Under the pieces are notes generated by a model. The model saw only the letters and a list, made by a program, of their open reading frames with translations. It had not been told where the DNA came from and searched no databases. 46,937 nt of DNA. It comes from JAFHCF01 sp048497495 (GTDB lineage Bacteria; Pseudomonadota; Alphaproteobacteria; Rhizobiales; Ancalomicrobiaceae). Made by a program: the position numbers and the translations under genes. The stretch is from positions 1 through 46,937 of the forward strand of contig JAFHCF010000271.1 in NCBI GenBank assembly GCA_048497495.1. Reading direction: 5' to 3'. Below are positions 1 through 9,206 of this stretch, piece after piece (positions within the stretch are counted from its first letter, which is position 1; every line of letters begins with the position of its first letter).

Positions 1-1129
1 CCGGATGCGGCGCCTCGGGGCGCCACGGCGGGCCGGGCGGCGGGCTCCAGCCGGTCTGGCGGCTCGCCGTGGCGAAGCCCACCCCGGAGCGCAGGGCGGC
101 GAGGGTCGCGGTTCCCCCGGTCGAGGTGGCGCGATGGCCGGCGGCGGCGAGCTGCTGGCGCAGCGCCCCGACGACGAGACCGCGCACCAGGGCGGAATCC
201 CGGAAGCGGACATCGGCCTTGGTCGGGTGGACGTTGACGTCGACCTCGTGCGGATCGACGGCGACGTCGAGAACCACGACGGCGTGGCGATCCGACGACA
301 TGACGTCGGCATAGGCGCCGCGAATCGCCCCGAACAGCATCTTGTCGCGCACCGGGCGGCCGTTGACGGTGATGTACTGGTGGACCGAGGAGGCGCGATG
401 ATAGGTCGGCAGGCCCACCCAGCCGGTGAGCCGCACGCCCTCGCGCACCGCGTCGACCACCAGGGCATTGGCGACGAAGTCGTCGCCGACGATGGCCGCG
501 ATGCGGGCGAGGCCGGCGTCGATCCCCCGGCCCGCCGGCCAGTCGTGGGTCGAGCGGTCGGCGCCGGAGAGCGAGAAGCGGACGTCGGGGCGGGCGAGCG
601 CCAGACGCTTGACCACCTCGGTGATGGCGGCGGTCTCGGCGCGGTCGGACTTCAGGAATTTCAGCCGCGCCGGCGTCGCGAAGAACAGGTCGCGGACCTC
701 GACGCGGGTGCCGCGATCGATCGCGGCGGGGCGCGGCTCGTGGACGAGGCCGCCGTCGAGGGCGATCTCCCAGCCGTGGGCTTCGTCGGCATGGCGGCTC
801 GAAAGCGTCATCCGCGCCACCGCGCCGATCGACGGCAGCGCCTCGCCGCGAAAGCCGAGGCTCTCGATCAGGAAGATGTCGTCGTCGGAGAGTTTCGAGG
901 TGCAATGGCGGCGCACCGCCAACGCCAGATCCTCGGCCACCATGCCGGACCCGTCGTCGGTGACGCGGATCAGCGTCTTGCCGCCGCCGGCGGTGACCAC
1001 CTCGATGCGTGTGGCGCCGGCGTCCAGCGCGTTCTCGACCAGTTCCTTGACGACGCTGGCCGGCCGCTCGATCACTTCGCCGGCGGCGATGCGGTCGACG
1101 GTGGTCTCCGACAGTTGACGTACGATCAT
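1..1129 (-). CDS. mutL: DNA mismatch repair protein MutL, N-terminal part (cut by window edge)
   Basis: This is the ATPase and linker protein that couples MutS mismatch recognition to downstream repair. About 376 residues are present and the gene runs off the left end, so the C-terminal dimerisation/endonuclease region is not visible. The GHKL ATPase motifs are intact: ELVENALDAGA (about residues 29-39), DDGSGM (58-63) and GFRGEAL (92-98). The transducer-domain signature DVNVHPTK lies near residue 304. The start at 1129 (MIVRQLSETTVDRIAAGEV) matches the usual MutL N-terminus and has a GAGG about 10 bases upstream. It is divergent from the HAD hydrolase gene. Confidence 0.95.
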   Translation of the reverse strand, partial: MIVRQLSETTVDRIAAGEVIERPASVVKELVENALDAGATRIEVVTAGGGKTLIRVTDDGSGMVAEDLALAVRRHCTSKLSDDDIFLIESLGFRGEALPSIGAVARMTLSSRHADEAHGWEIALDGGLVHEPRPAAIDRGTRVEVRDLFFATPARLKFLKSDRAETAAITEVVKRLALARPDVRFSLSGADRSTHDWPAGRGIDAGLARIAAIVGDDFVANALVVDAVREGVRLTGWVGLPTYHRASSVHQYITVNGRPVRDKMLFGAIRGAYADVMSSDRHAVVVLDVAVDPHEVDVNVHPTKADVRFRDSALVRGLVVGALRQQLAAAGHRATSTGGTATLAALRSGVGFATASRQTGWSPPPGPPWRPEAPHP

Positions 1130-1294
1130 GGGGCGGTGGTCCTCGCGATGGGGGCGAGTTTCCCGGATTCGGACGCTCGCGTCATCTCTTTTGCCATGGT
1201 GGTGTGAAATTCCATTCGCGCATGTTGCAACGCAGCAGGTGGCTCGTTACTCGTCGGACATACGCTCTGCTTCGCCATCTCGACGAGGACACCG

Positions 1295-2167
1295 ATGCTC
1301 ACACCGATGCCCCCGCTGATCTCCGGCCTTTCCATCCTCGCGCCGCGTTACGACGCGCTCCTGTGCGACGTCTGGGGGGTGCTCCACAACGGCATCGACG
1401 CCTTCCCCGGAGCCTGGCAGGCGCTGGCGCGGTTTCGCCGAGGCGGCGGCAAGGTGGTGTTGCTCACCAACGCGCCGCGCCCGGCCGAGCCGATCCACGC
1501 GCAACTCGCCCGCCTCGGAGTGGCGCGCGAGGCCTACGACGATCTCCTCACCTCCGGCGACGTCACCCGCGAGATGCTCATGGCGCGTCCCGAGCGCCGC
1601 GTCCTCCACATCGGCCCGGATCGCGATCTGGCGCTCTACGAGGGGCTGCCGCACGTGCTGGTCGGCGACGACGAGGCCGAAGTGGTGGTGGCGACCGGCC
1701 TCTTCGACGATTTCAACGAAACGCCGGAGGACTATCGCGAGCGCCTCGGGGCGTTGGCGCGGCGACGCCTGCCGATGGTCTGCGCCAATCCCGATCTCGT
1801 GGTCGAGCGTGGCACCCAGAAGATCTTCTGCGCCGGCTCCCTGGCGCATCTCTACATCGCCGAACTCGGCGGCGAGGCGACGCTGATCGGCAAGCCCTAC
1901 GCCCCGGTCTACGAGGAAGCAAGGCTGAGGATCGCCGAACTGACCGGCAAGCCCTTCGATGCCGCCCGGGTGCTGGCGATCGGCGACGGCCTGCCCACCG
2001 ACATTCGCGGCGCCCACGGCCAGGGGATCGACGCGTTGTTCATCACCGGCGGCATCCACGCCGCCGACTTCGGCCCGCTCGAGGCGCCCGATCCGGCGCG
2101 CGTCGCCAATCGGCTGATGGACGAGGGCCTCGCCGTCACCGCCCTGCTGCCCCGCCTGGTGTGGTGA
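1295..2167 (+). CDS. HAD superfamily class IIA hydrolase (TIGR01459-like)
   Basis: This is a 290-residue haloacid-dehalogenase-fold hydrolase of the NagD-like class IIA, probably a cytoplasmic sugar- or nucleotide-phosphate phosphatase whose substrate cannot be read from sequence. Motif I is CDVWGVLHNG (about residue 27), motif II is LLTNAPR, the conserved lysine is in LIGKPYAPVYE, and motif III is IGDGLPTDIRGA. The class IIA cap lies between motifs II and III. The length fits the TIGR01459 family found in alphaproteobacteria. The ATG at 1295 has GAGG six bases upstream. It ends 30 bases from the convergent thiamine-diphosphate enzyme. Confidence 0.88.
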   Translation: MLTPMPPLISGLSILAPRYDALLCDVWGVLHNGIDAFPGAWQALARFRRGGGKVVLLTNAPRPAEPIHAQLARLGVAREAYDDLLTSGDVTREMLMARPERRVLHIGPDRDLALYEGLPHVLVGDDEAEVVVATGLFDDFNETPEDYRERLGALARRRLPMVCANPDLVVERGTQKIFCAGSLAHLYIAELGGEATLIGKPYAPVYEEARLRIAELTGKPFDAARVLAIGDGLPTDIRGAHGQGIDALFITGGIHAADFGPLEAPDPARVANRLMDEGLAVTALLPRLVW

Positions 2168-2197
2168 GGGGCGCGTCGCCGCGTCTCGGCACCGCTC

Positions 2198-3877
2198 TCA
2201 GGCCTTCTTCGCCAGCGCCGCCGCGCGCAGCTCGGTCAGAGTCGTCGTCGGGGTGATCGCCTCGGGCGAGGTCAGGACGTGGATCAGCACCACCCGGTCG
2301 GCGGCGAGCGCCTGATCGATCACCGGCTCGATGTCGGCATCGGCGGCGATGGTGAGCCCGAGGGCACCGTGGGCGCGGGCGATCGCGGCGAAGTCGGGAT
2401 TGACCAGGGTGGTGGCGTGGACGCGGCCGGGGAACTCGCGTTCCTGGTGCATGCGGATGGTGCCGTGGATGCCGTTGTCGACGACGAAGGCGACGAAGCT
2501 GGCGCCGGACTGCATGGCGGTCGCCAGTTCCTGGCTGTTCATCTGGAAACAGCCGTCGCCGGAGAAGGAGATCACCTGTCGGTCGGGGAACTGGAGGCTG
2601 GCGGCGATCGCCGCCGGCAGTCCGTAGCCCATGGTGCCGGAGACCGGCGCCACCTGGCCGGCGAAGCGGCGGAAGCGCCAGAAGCGATGGATCCAGGTGG
2701 CGTAGTTGCCGGCACCGTTGGTGAGGATCGCGTCGGGGCCGAGGCGTTCGCGCAAGGCGGCCATCACCTTGCCCATCCGCACCGGGCCGGGCGTCGTCGG
2801 CAGATCTTCCGACCAGGCGAGATAGTCGGCCCGCGCCGCCTTCGTCCAGTCGGCCCAGCGGATGCCGGCCGGCGGCGGCTCGAGGCTCTCGGCGGCGGCG
2901 GCGAAGGCGGTGCCGGAGGCGTGGATGGCGAGGTCGGGACGATAGACGCGGCCGAGTTCGTCGGCGTCGGCGTGGACGTGGACGAAGGCCTGCCTGGGGA
3001 AGGGAATGTCGAAGAGCGTGTAGCCCTGGCTCGGCATCTCGGCCATGCGGCCGCCGATCAGGAGGACGAGATCGGACGCCTCGATGCGGGCCCTGAGCGC
3101 CGGATCGAGGTCGATGCCGACATCGCCGACGTAGTGGGCATTCTCGTGGTCGAAGAGCATCTGGCGGCGGAAGGAGCAGGCGACCGGGAGATCGAACTTC
3201 TCGGCGAGGCGGGCGAAACGGCGCACCGCCTCCTCGCTCCAGCGCGAGCCGCCGAGAATGGCGATCGGCCGCTCGGCCGCCCACAGGCGCTTCTGCAGGT
3301 CCCACATCCGATTGAGGCCGGGGTAGGTCTCCACCAGGGTCGCCGGGCGGATCTCCGGGGCCTCGGCCTCCTCGACCAGCATGTCCTCGGGCAGCACCAG
3401 AACCACCGGACCGGGGCGGCCGGACATCGCCACGGCGAAGGCGCGGGAGACCATCTCGACGACGCGCTCCGGCTCGTCGATCTCGGCGACCCATTTGGCG
3501 ACCGAGCCGAAGACCTTGCGGAAATCCATCTCCTGGAAGGCGCCGCGCTCGCGGAAGCCCCGCGCGATCTGGCCGACGAAGAGGATCATCGGGGTCGAAT
3601 CGTGCTCGGCGACGTGGAGGCCGGCGGCCGCGTTCATCGCGCCGGGGGCGCGGCTCACCATGCAGATGCCGGGCCGGCCGGTGAGTTTGCCGACGGCGTC
3701 GGCCATGAAGGCGGCGCCCGATTCCTGGCGGGCGAGCACCGTCTCGATCGGGCTCCGCGCCAGCGCGTCGATCACCGCGAGGTAGCTCTCGCCGGGTACC
3801 AGGAACACCCGCTCGACGCCGTTGGCCTCGAGGGTCTCCACCAGCAACCGCGCCCCGGTCTTCCTCACGTCGCCCAT
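2198..3877 (-). CDS. Thiamine-diphosphate-binding enzyme, acetolactate synthase large-subunit-like
   Basis: This is a 559-residue cytoplasmic enzyme of the pyruvate decarboxylase/acetolactate synthase superfamily. The N-terminal PYR domain holds the catalytic glutamate in LARQESGAAF, and the central domain is the FAD/transhydrogenase-like fold. The C-terminal PP domain has the cofactor motif GDGCFQMNSQE followed by VVDNG. No regulatory small subunit lies nearby, so this is probably not the main valine/isoleucine synthase. Family members include acetolactate synthases, glyoxylate carboligase-like and oxalyl-CoA decarboxylase-like enzymes, and the substrate stays open. I chose the ATG at 3877 because GGGAGG sits five bases upstream; an in-frame ATG at 3892 would add five residues but lacks this site. 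Confidence 0.85.
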   Translation of the reverse strand: MGDVRKTGARLLVETLEANGVERVFLVPGESYLAVIDALARSPIETVLARQESGAAFMADAVGKLTGRPGICMVSRAPGAMNAAAGLHVAEHDSTPMILFVGQIARGFRERGAFQEMDFRKVFGSVAKWVAEIDEPERVVEMVSRAFAVAMSGRPGPVVLVLPEDMLVEEAEAPEIRPATLVETYPGLNRMWDLQKRLWAAERPIAILGGSRWSEEAVRRFARLAEKFDLPVACSFRRQMLFDHENAHYVGDVGIDLDPALRARIEASDLVLLIGGRMAEMPSQGYTLFDIPFPRQAFVHVHADADELGRVYRPDLAIHASGTAFAAAAESLEPPPAGIRWADWTKAARADYLAWSEDLPTTPGPVRMGKVMAALRERLGPDAILTNGAGNYATWIHRFWRFRRFAGQVAPVSGTMGYGLPAAIAASLQFPDRQVISFSGDGCFQMNSQELATAMQSGASFVAFVVDNGIHGTIRMHQEREFPGRVHATTLVNPDFAAIARAHGALGLTIAADADIEPVIDQALAADRVVLIHVLTSPEAITPTTTLTELRAAALAKKA

Positions 3878-3999
3878 GCCGTCCTCCCGCATTCCGCCGG
3901 TCGGAACGGGTCATCCCACGCCGCGCCGTTCCCGGGGAAGCGGGATCACGCGAGGCGGCCATGCGAACCGAGCGGGAAGCGGACCGACGCGGCCTCGCC

Positions 4000-4392
4000 T
4001 CAGACGTCGAGCACCGTCACCACGGTGAAGGTGTTGAGATCGCCGTCCTCGTCCTTGATCGAGACGTATTCGCCGACGACGAAGGGGTGGGCGCCGAAGC
4101 GATAACCCGCCTCGTCGTCCTCGTCGCCGGTGATGTCGTAGCGGAAGGCCCAGCTGCCGCCGGGACGGTGGACGAGATGGCCGATGTCCTGCTCCTCGCC
4201 GCCCCAGAAGCGGCGGACGCGGCATTTGGCGCGGACCTTCTTCCAGGCCTCGGCGTCGATGCGACCCTCGGCGTCGAGCGGCGCCAGGAATTCGTAGCCG
4301 TGACGGGCCGAACCGGCCGGAAACTCCTTGGTCCGGGCGAGATTGAGGCGAATCTTCTTCAGTCCCGTGCCGGGCATCTGGGGCATCTCCAT
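4000..4392 (-). CDS. Conserved hypothetical protein, about 130 residues
   Basis: This is a small soluble acidic protein, without membrane segments, that I recognise only as a family conserved in alphaproteobacteria and of unknown function. Characteristic stretches are LKKIRLNLARTKEFP near the N-terminus, RVRRFWGGEEQDIGHL in the middle and YRFGAHPFVVGEYVSIKDED near the end. The composition suggests a compact beta-rich domain. The start is uncertain: in-frame ATGs lie at 4422, 4392 and 4386, and none has an ideal ribosome-binding site (GGAGG lies about 20 bases before 4392). Homologues usually begin close to the LKKIRL block, which favours 4392 or 4386. It is transcribed away from the kinase/ATPase gene at 4519. 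Confidence 0.75.
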   Translation of the reverse strand: MEMPQMPGTGLKKIRLNLARTKEFPAGSARHGYEFLAPLDAEGRIDAEAWKKVRAKCRVRRFWGGEEQDIGHLVHRPGGSWAFRYDITGDEDDEAGYRFGAHPFVVGEYVSIKDEDGDLNTFTVVTVLDV

Positions 4393-4518
4393 TGGGTCGA
4401 CTTCATTCTTTCCCCTCCCCATGGCATCGACATTGACCTCGGTCAACGTAAGGTTTCGCCGGTAGGCGGAAGATGGCCCGGCGGCCTTCGGCCGTCCTCC
4501 GCCCAGAGGTGGCGTCGC

Positions 4519-6165
4519 ATGTCGAAACAAGACCCCGTCCCCTCCTCCGCCGAACCCGGGCTCGGCGCGCCGGCGGACCGGTCGAACTGGGAGGAGGTCG
4601 CCGCCTTTCTCGGCCGCGCCGAGACCCACGGTCTCGACAGCGCGCCGGTGCGCATCGACACCCACGCCGCGGCGGTCTTCCTCGCCGGGCCGCTCGCCTA
4701 CAAGATCAAGCGGCCGGTGCGTTTCCCCTTCCTCGACTTCTCGACGCTCGCCGCCCGCGAGGTGGCCTGCCGGCGCGAGATCGCCGTCGACCGGCCGATC
4801 GCCCCGCAGATCTATCGCCGCGTGGTGGCGATCACACGGGGTCCCGACGGATCGCTTCGGATCGGCGGCGACGGCGAGGCGGTGGAGTGGGCGGTCGAGA
4901 TGAACCGCTTCGACGAGACCGCCACCCTCGACCGGATGACCGGCAAGGGGCCGCTGTCGCGCGAACTCGTCGACCAACTCGCCGCCACGGTGGCGCGCGC
5001 CCAGGCGCGGGCGAGCCGCCGCGACGCCGGACCCTGGATCGCCGATCTCGGAACCTATCTGAGGCACAACGACGAGGCCTTCGCCGGCCGGCCCGATCTC
5101 TTCCCCCCGCAGGCGGCGGCGGCGCTGCTGCGCCGCGCCGAGGCGCTCCTCGGCCAACTCGACGATCTTCTCAGGGCGCGCGGACGGCTCGGGCTCGTCC
5201 GTCTCGGCCACGGCGACCTGCACTGCGGCAACATCGCGGTGATCGACGGCAAGGCGCAGCCCTTCGACGCCATCGAGTTCGACGACGCCATCGCCACCGG
5301 CGACATCCTCTACGATGCCGGTTTCCTGGTGATGGATCTCGCCGATCGCGGCAACCGGGCGAGCGCCTGCCGGCTCCTGAATCGGCTGCTGATCGAGACG
5401 ACGCGGCTCGAGACGCCGGGGCGCGACGCCGGGGCGCGGGCGGCCTGGCTGCTCGACGAGATCGACGGGCTGGCGGCGATGCCTCTGTTCCTGTCGATCC
5501 GCGCCGGGCTCCGGGCGAAGATCGCGGCGGCGCGCGCCGAACATCTCACCGAGGGCGCGCGCCGGACGGCGGAAGGCGAGGCGCGCCGGCTCTTCGCCGC
5601 CGCCCGCGCCCATCTCGAGCCGGCGGAGGCGCGGCTCGTCGCCGTCGGCGGCCTGTCGGGCTCGGGCAAGTCGACGCTGGCGCGCGGCCTGGCGCCGTCG
5701 CTCGATCCGGCGCCGGGCGCCGTGGTGCTGCGCTCCGACGAGATCCGCAAGCTGCTCGCCGGCGTCACCTCGACGACCCGACTGCCGCCGGAGCACTACA
5801 CGGCGGAGAGCTCGACGCGGGTCTACGACCTCATCGGCCGGGCGGCGTCGCGGGCGCTCGCCGTCGGGCGCTCGGTGATCGTCGACGCGGTGGCGGTCAG
5901 GCCCGACGAGCGGGCGTGGCTCGCGGGGATCGCCGCCGGATGCGAGGCGCGGTTCGACGGGCTGTGGCTCGACGTGTCGCGGGAGGTGGCGCTCGAGCGC
6001 GTCGGCGGGCGCCGTTCCGACGCTTCCGACGCCGACGCCGACGTCGTCGACTTCCAGCTCGGCCTCGACGCCGGGGCGATCGACTGGCACCGGATCGACG
6101 CCGACGGCACGCCGGAGGAGACGCTCGCCGCGGCGATCGCCGCGATCCGGCCGAGGGCGGGATGA
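4519..6165 (+). CDS. Fusion of phosphotransferase-like kinase domain and P-loop AAA ATPase
   Basis: This 548-residue two-domain protein matches the family annotated as bifunctional aminoglycoside phosphotransferase/ATP-binding protein. The N-terminal half (about 1-340) has a kinase-like fold: LAYKIKRPVRF holds the likely ATP-contacting lysine, LGHGDLHCGNI the catalytic loop (the HGDxHxxN pattern of APH enzymes), and AIEFDDAIATGD the metal-binding aspartate. The C-terminal half (about 375-548) is a nucleoside-kinase-like P-loop domain with Walker A GLSGSGKST near residue 378, followed by LRSDEIRK, as in phosphoryl-transfer kinases acting on small metabolites. The substrate is unknown; resistance activity should not be assumed. 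The ATG at 4519 has AGAGG about nine bases upstream. Confidence 0.82.
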   Translation: MSKQDPVPSSAEPGLGAPADRSNWEEVAAFLGRAETHGLDSAPVRIDTHAAAVFLAGPLAYKIKRPVRFPFLDFSTLAAREVACRREIAVDRPIAPQIYRRVVAITRGPDGSLRIGGDGEAVEWAVEMNRFDETATLDRMTGKGPLSRELVDQLAATVARAQARASRRDAGPWIADLGTYLRHNDEAFAGRPDLFPPQAAAALLRRAEALLGQLDDLLRARGRLGLVRLGHGDLHCGNIAVIDGKAQPFDAIEFDDAIATGDILYDAGFLVMDLADRGNRASACRLLNRLLIETTRLETPGRDAGARAAWLLDEIDGLAAMPLFLSIRAGLRAKIAAARAEHLTEGARRTAEGEARRLFAAARAHLEPAEARLVAVGGLSGSGKSTLARGLAPSLDPAPGAVVLRSDEIRKLLAGVTSTTRLPPEHYTAESSTRVYDLIGRAASRALAVGRSVIVDAVAVRPDERAWLAGIAAGCEARFDGLWLDVSREVALERVGGRRSDASDADADVVDFQLGLDAGAIDWHRIDADGTPEETLAAAIAAIRPRAG

Positions 6166-6204
6166 TCCCGGCCCCGGCGCGAGCCGATCACCCGGCGCGG
6201 CGGC

Positions 6205-8931
6205 TCACTGGCCCGGCAGATCGACGGCGGCGCCCATGGACCCGATCGGTAGGGTCACCACGGCGATCGATTCGTCGTCGGGCGAGGACCTCACCGAGAA
6301 GCCGAGCGCCTCGCACATCGAGATCATGGTGCGGTTCTCGCGCAGCACCTCGCCCTTGACGGTGGCGAGGCCGTCGGCCTCGGCCCATTCGATCATCAGT
6401 TTCATCAGCTTCCAGCCGAGCCCCTGGCCCTTGAGGTTGGAGCGCAGCAGGATGGCGTATTCACCGGTGAGATGATCGGGATCGGCATGGAGGCGGACGA
6501 CGCCGAGAAGCCGGCCGGTGGCCTTCTCGATCGCGGCGAAGGCGATGGCGCGCTCATAGTCGAGCTGGGTCAGCTTGGCCAGGAAGGCGTGGGTGAAGTC
6601 CTTGATCGGCGCGAAGAAGCGCAGGCGCAGATCCTCCGGCGTCACCTCGGTGAAGAAGTCGGGATAGAGCTGCTCGTCCTCTGGCCGGAGCGGCCGCATC
6701 CGCACCTCGCGGCCGTCCTTCAACGCCGTCTCGCGCTCCCAGTCCTTCGGATAGGGGCGGATGGCGAGGCGGGGATGGCCGATCTTGCCGGCGCGCAGGG
6801 TGATCGGGGCCACCCGTACCCGGGCATCGAGGCAGATGACGCCCTCGTGGTCGGCGACGATCGGATTGAGATCGAGTTCGCGGATCTCGGCGATGTCGCA
6901 GGCGAGTTGGCTGAGCTTGCACAAGGTCAGCGCCACCGCCTCCCGGTCGATCGGCGGGCGGTTGCGATAACCGGCCATCACCTTCGACACCCGGGTCTCG
7001 TCGATCATCGCCTGGGCGAGGTTCATGTCGAGCGGCACGAGGTCGAGGGCGCGGTCGCCGACCACCTCGACGGCGGTGCCGCCCTGGCCGAAGACCACGA
7101 CGGGGCCGAAGACGACGTCGTCGGCGATGCCGGCGAGCAGTTCGATGCCGAAGCGCTTCTCCACCATCGGCATGACGATGACGCCGTCGATGACCTTGTC
7201 GGGGAAGCGATCCCGGATGCGGTTCAGCATCTCGCAGGTGGCGTCGGCGACCTCCTCCTCGCTCTCCAATCCGAGCCGGACGCCGTCGACGTCCGATTTG
7301 AAGGCGATCTCGCGCGCGGCGATCTTCAACACCACGCGTTTGTTCTCGCGCAGATAGGGCCGCGCCGCTTCCGCCGCGGCACGGGCATCGACGGCGAGGA
7401 CCGTCGGCAGCACCGGGATGTCGTAGGCGGCGAGCAGGTCGCGCACGGCGACCGGGCTCAACCACTCGCGCCCCTCGTCGAGGGCGGCGCCGACGATCGC
7501 CCGGGCTTCTTCCGGCCGTGGCCGGAACGACGCCGGGAGCGGCTCGGGGATCGCCATCAGGCGTTCCTGGGCGGCGACGTAGCGCACCAGATGGCCAAAG
7601 GAGCGCACCGCCTCCTCCGGCGTCGGATGGCAGGGCACGCCGGAGGCGTGGAGGATGGTGTCGGCCTCTTCCGAAACGTCGAGGAAGGACGCCATCACCG
7701 GCTTGCGGCGGCCGAGCTTCTTGGCCTGGGCGGCGGCGATCGCGGCGACCGTCTTCGCCACGTCCGTGGTGTCGGCGAAGGCGGAGGGCGCGTGCAGCAC
7801 CATCACCGCCTCGACGCCGGGGTCGGCGAGCACCGTCTCGATGGCGGACCCGAAGGTCGCGGCATCGGCGTCGTCGGCGAGCGTCAGCGGATTGGAGGCG
7901 TCGCGGCCCTGGCGCGCCAGCGGCGCCAGGGTCTCCATGGTCGTGGCCGAGAGTTCGGCCATGCGGCCACCGGCGTGGTGGAGGTGGTCGGCGACGATGG
8001 TGGCGAGGCTTCGCCCGTTGGCCACCACCGCGACCTTGCGGCTCGGCGTCGGCTTGACCCGGGTGATGGTCTCGGCGGCGTCGAAGAGTTCGTCGATCGA
8101 ATCGACACGGACGAGGCCGGCGCGGCGGAAGGCGGCGTCATAGACCCAGTCGACGGTGGCGAGACGGCTGGAATGGGTGTTGCCGATCATCCGCGTGTCG
8201 CGGCTGGTGCCGGAGCGGATGACGATCACCGGCTTGGTGCGGGCACAGGCGCGGGCCGCCGAGAGGAACTTCGACGGCGACGAGATGCTCTCGAGGTGCA
8301 CCAGCACGGCACGGGTCTTGTAGTCGGCGGTGAAATGATCGAGGAGATCGCCGATGTCGACGTCGACCTTCTGGCCGAGCGACACCACCGAGGAGAAGCC
8401 GACGCCGTGTTGCTGGGCCCAGGCGAGGGTCGAATTGATCACCGCGGCGGAGCGCGAGACCAGCGCCAGGTCGCCTTTCTTGGCGGGCCGCGCGGCGAGC
8501 GACAGATCGACACCGCCATGCAACGACATGACGCCGAGCGAACCGGGCCCGATCAGCCGCAGGCCGTTCTTGCGGGCCGTCGCCAGCGCCAGACGCGCGT
8601 CGGCGAGGGGCCATTCGTCGAAGCCGCGCGACAGGAACAGCGCCGCCTTGATGCGCAGGTCGCCCAGCCGTTCGATGACGGAGACGGCGGTCGACGGACC
8701 GGACAGGACGACCGCGAGGTCGACCTTCTCGGTGAAGTCGTCGAGCGAGGCCAAGACCGGCTGCGTCCAGCCCTCCGGCGGGGTCAGCCCGGCGAAGGCG
8801 AGCGTTCCCTTGTAGCCGCCGCGCGCCAGGTTGGCGAAGAACAGATCGTATCCGGCCTTGCCGAGGTGCTCCGGGCCGACGACGACGATCGAGCGTGGCT
8901 GAAAGATACCGTCGAGATTCCGAATGGCCAT
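6205..8931 (-). CDS. Pat-type fusion: NDP-forming acyl-CoA synthetase-like domains plus GNAT acetyltransferase
   Basis: This 908-residue protein has the architecture of enteric Pat/YfiQ lysine acetyltransferases. From the N-terminus it carries a CoA-binding Rossmann domain (FQPRSIVVVGPEHLGKAGYD), succinyl-CoA-ligase-like domains (VSRSAAVINS; KPVIVIRSGTSRD followed by THSSRL, where the usual SHTGAL histidine is kept), an ATP-grasp region (VLKIAAREIAFKSDVDGV, VVFGQGGTAVEV) and a C-terminal GNAT domain (RPEDEQLYPDFF; acetyl-CoA loop region GQGLGWKLMKLMI). Members acetylate metabolic proteins such as acetyl-CoA synthetase, and the synthetase part is often a regulatory sensor rather than an active ligase. 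The ATG at 8931 has GGGGGGAGG three bases upstream. It follows the universal stress protein gene on the same strand. Confidence 0.87.
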   Translation of the reverse strand: MAIRNLDGIFQPRSIVVVGPEHLGKAGYDLFFANLARGGYKGTLAFAGLTPPEGWTQPVLASLDDFTEKVDLAVVLSGPSTAVSVIERLGDLRIKAALFLSRGFDEWPLADARLALATARKNGLRLIGPGSLGVMSLHGGVDLSLAARPAKKGDLALVSRSAAVINSTLAWAQQHGVGFSSVVSLGQKVDVDIGDLLDHFTADYKTRAVLVHLESISSPSKFLSAARACARTKPVIVIRSGTSRDTRMIGNTHSSRLATVDWVYDAAFRRAGLVRVDSIDELFDAAETITRVKPTPSRKVAVVANGRSLATIVADHLHHAGGRMAELSATTMETLAPLARQGRDASNPLTLADDADAATFGSAIETVLADPGVEAVMVLHAPSAFADTTDVAKTVAAIAAAQAKKLGRRKPVMASFLDVSEEADTILHASGVPCHPTPEEAVRSFGHLVRYVAAQERLMAIPEPLPASFRPRPEEARAIVGAALDEGREWLSPVAVRDLLAAYDIPVLPTVLAVDARAAAEAARPYLRENKRVVLKIAAREIAFKSDVDGVRLGLESEEEVADATCEMLNRIRDRFPDKVIDGVIVMPMVEKRFGIELLAGIADDVVFGPVVVFGQGGTAVEVVGDRALDLVPLDMNLAQAMIDETRVSKVMAGYRNRPPIDREAVALTLCKLSQLACDIAEIRELDLNPIVADHEGVICLDARVRVAPITLRAGKIGHPRLAIRPYPKDWERETALKDGREVRMRPLRPEDEQLYPDFFTEVTPEDLRLRFFAPIKDFTHAFLAKLTQLDYERAIAFAAIEKATGRLLGVVRLHADPDHLTGEYAILLRSNLKGQGLGWKLMKLMIEWAEADGLATVKGEVLRENRTMISMCEALGFSVRSSPDDESIAVVTLPIGSMGAAVDLPGQ

Positions 8932-9206
8932 GGGCCTCCCCCCGAGGATGCTGTGGCCCGAGCGGCGCGGACGCCGGCGAGCGGCACCCACCGCGCACGA
9001 ATCGAGTCGCGTGAGACCACTCCCGAGCCGTACCTCCCCCGGGATCCTCGCGGGCGGTTCTTCGATCCGCCTTCTTCGTCGCGGCCGGGCCGACACGGGC
9101 CGTCGTCGACCACCGCCCGCGGCTTCGGACGACGCCGGATCCCCCACGGCGCCTTCCGTCTTCCTCGAGGCGCGCGCCGACGGTCTCCCCCCGCCGGTCG
9201 CGACGC
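8932..9206. other. Intergenic region between stress protein and Pat-like gene
   Basis: These 275 GC-rich bases separate two co-directional genes. I see no convincing small gene, no strong hairpin with a T tract and no recognisable promoter beyond the good ribosome-binding site of the Pat-like gene at 8934-8944. The size leaves room for a separate promoter for the acetyltransferase. Confidence 0.5.

Noticed and set aside
2198..3877. Naming the thiamine-diphosphate enzyme ilvB.
   Set aside because: There is no small subunit or branched-chain biosynthesis gene nearby, and many related enzymes share the same motifs.
4000..6090. A 696-codon open frame on the minus strand opposite the kinase/ATPase gene.
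   Set aside because: Only its last 130 or so codons (4000-4392) look like a real protein. The rest is the antisense of a clearly coding gene, a common artefact at high G+C.
4519..6165. An aminoglycoside resistance gene.
   Set aside because: The phosphotransferase-like loop alone does not show drug specificity, the P-loop fusion is of a housekeeping type, and the context is chromosomal core.
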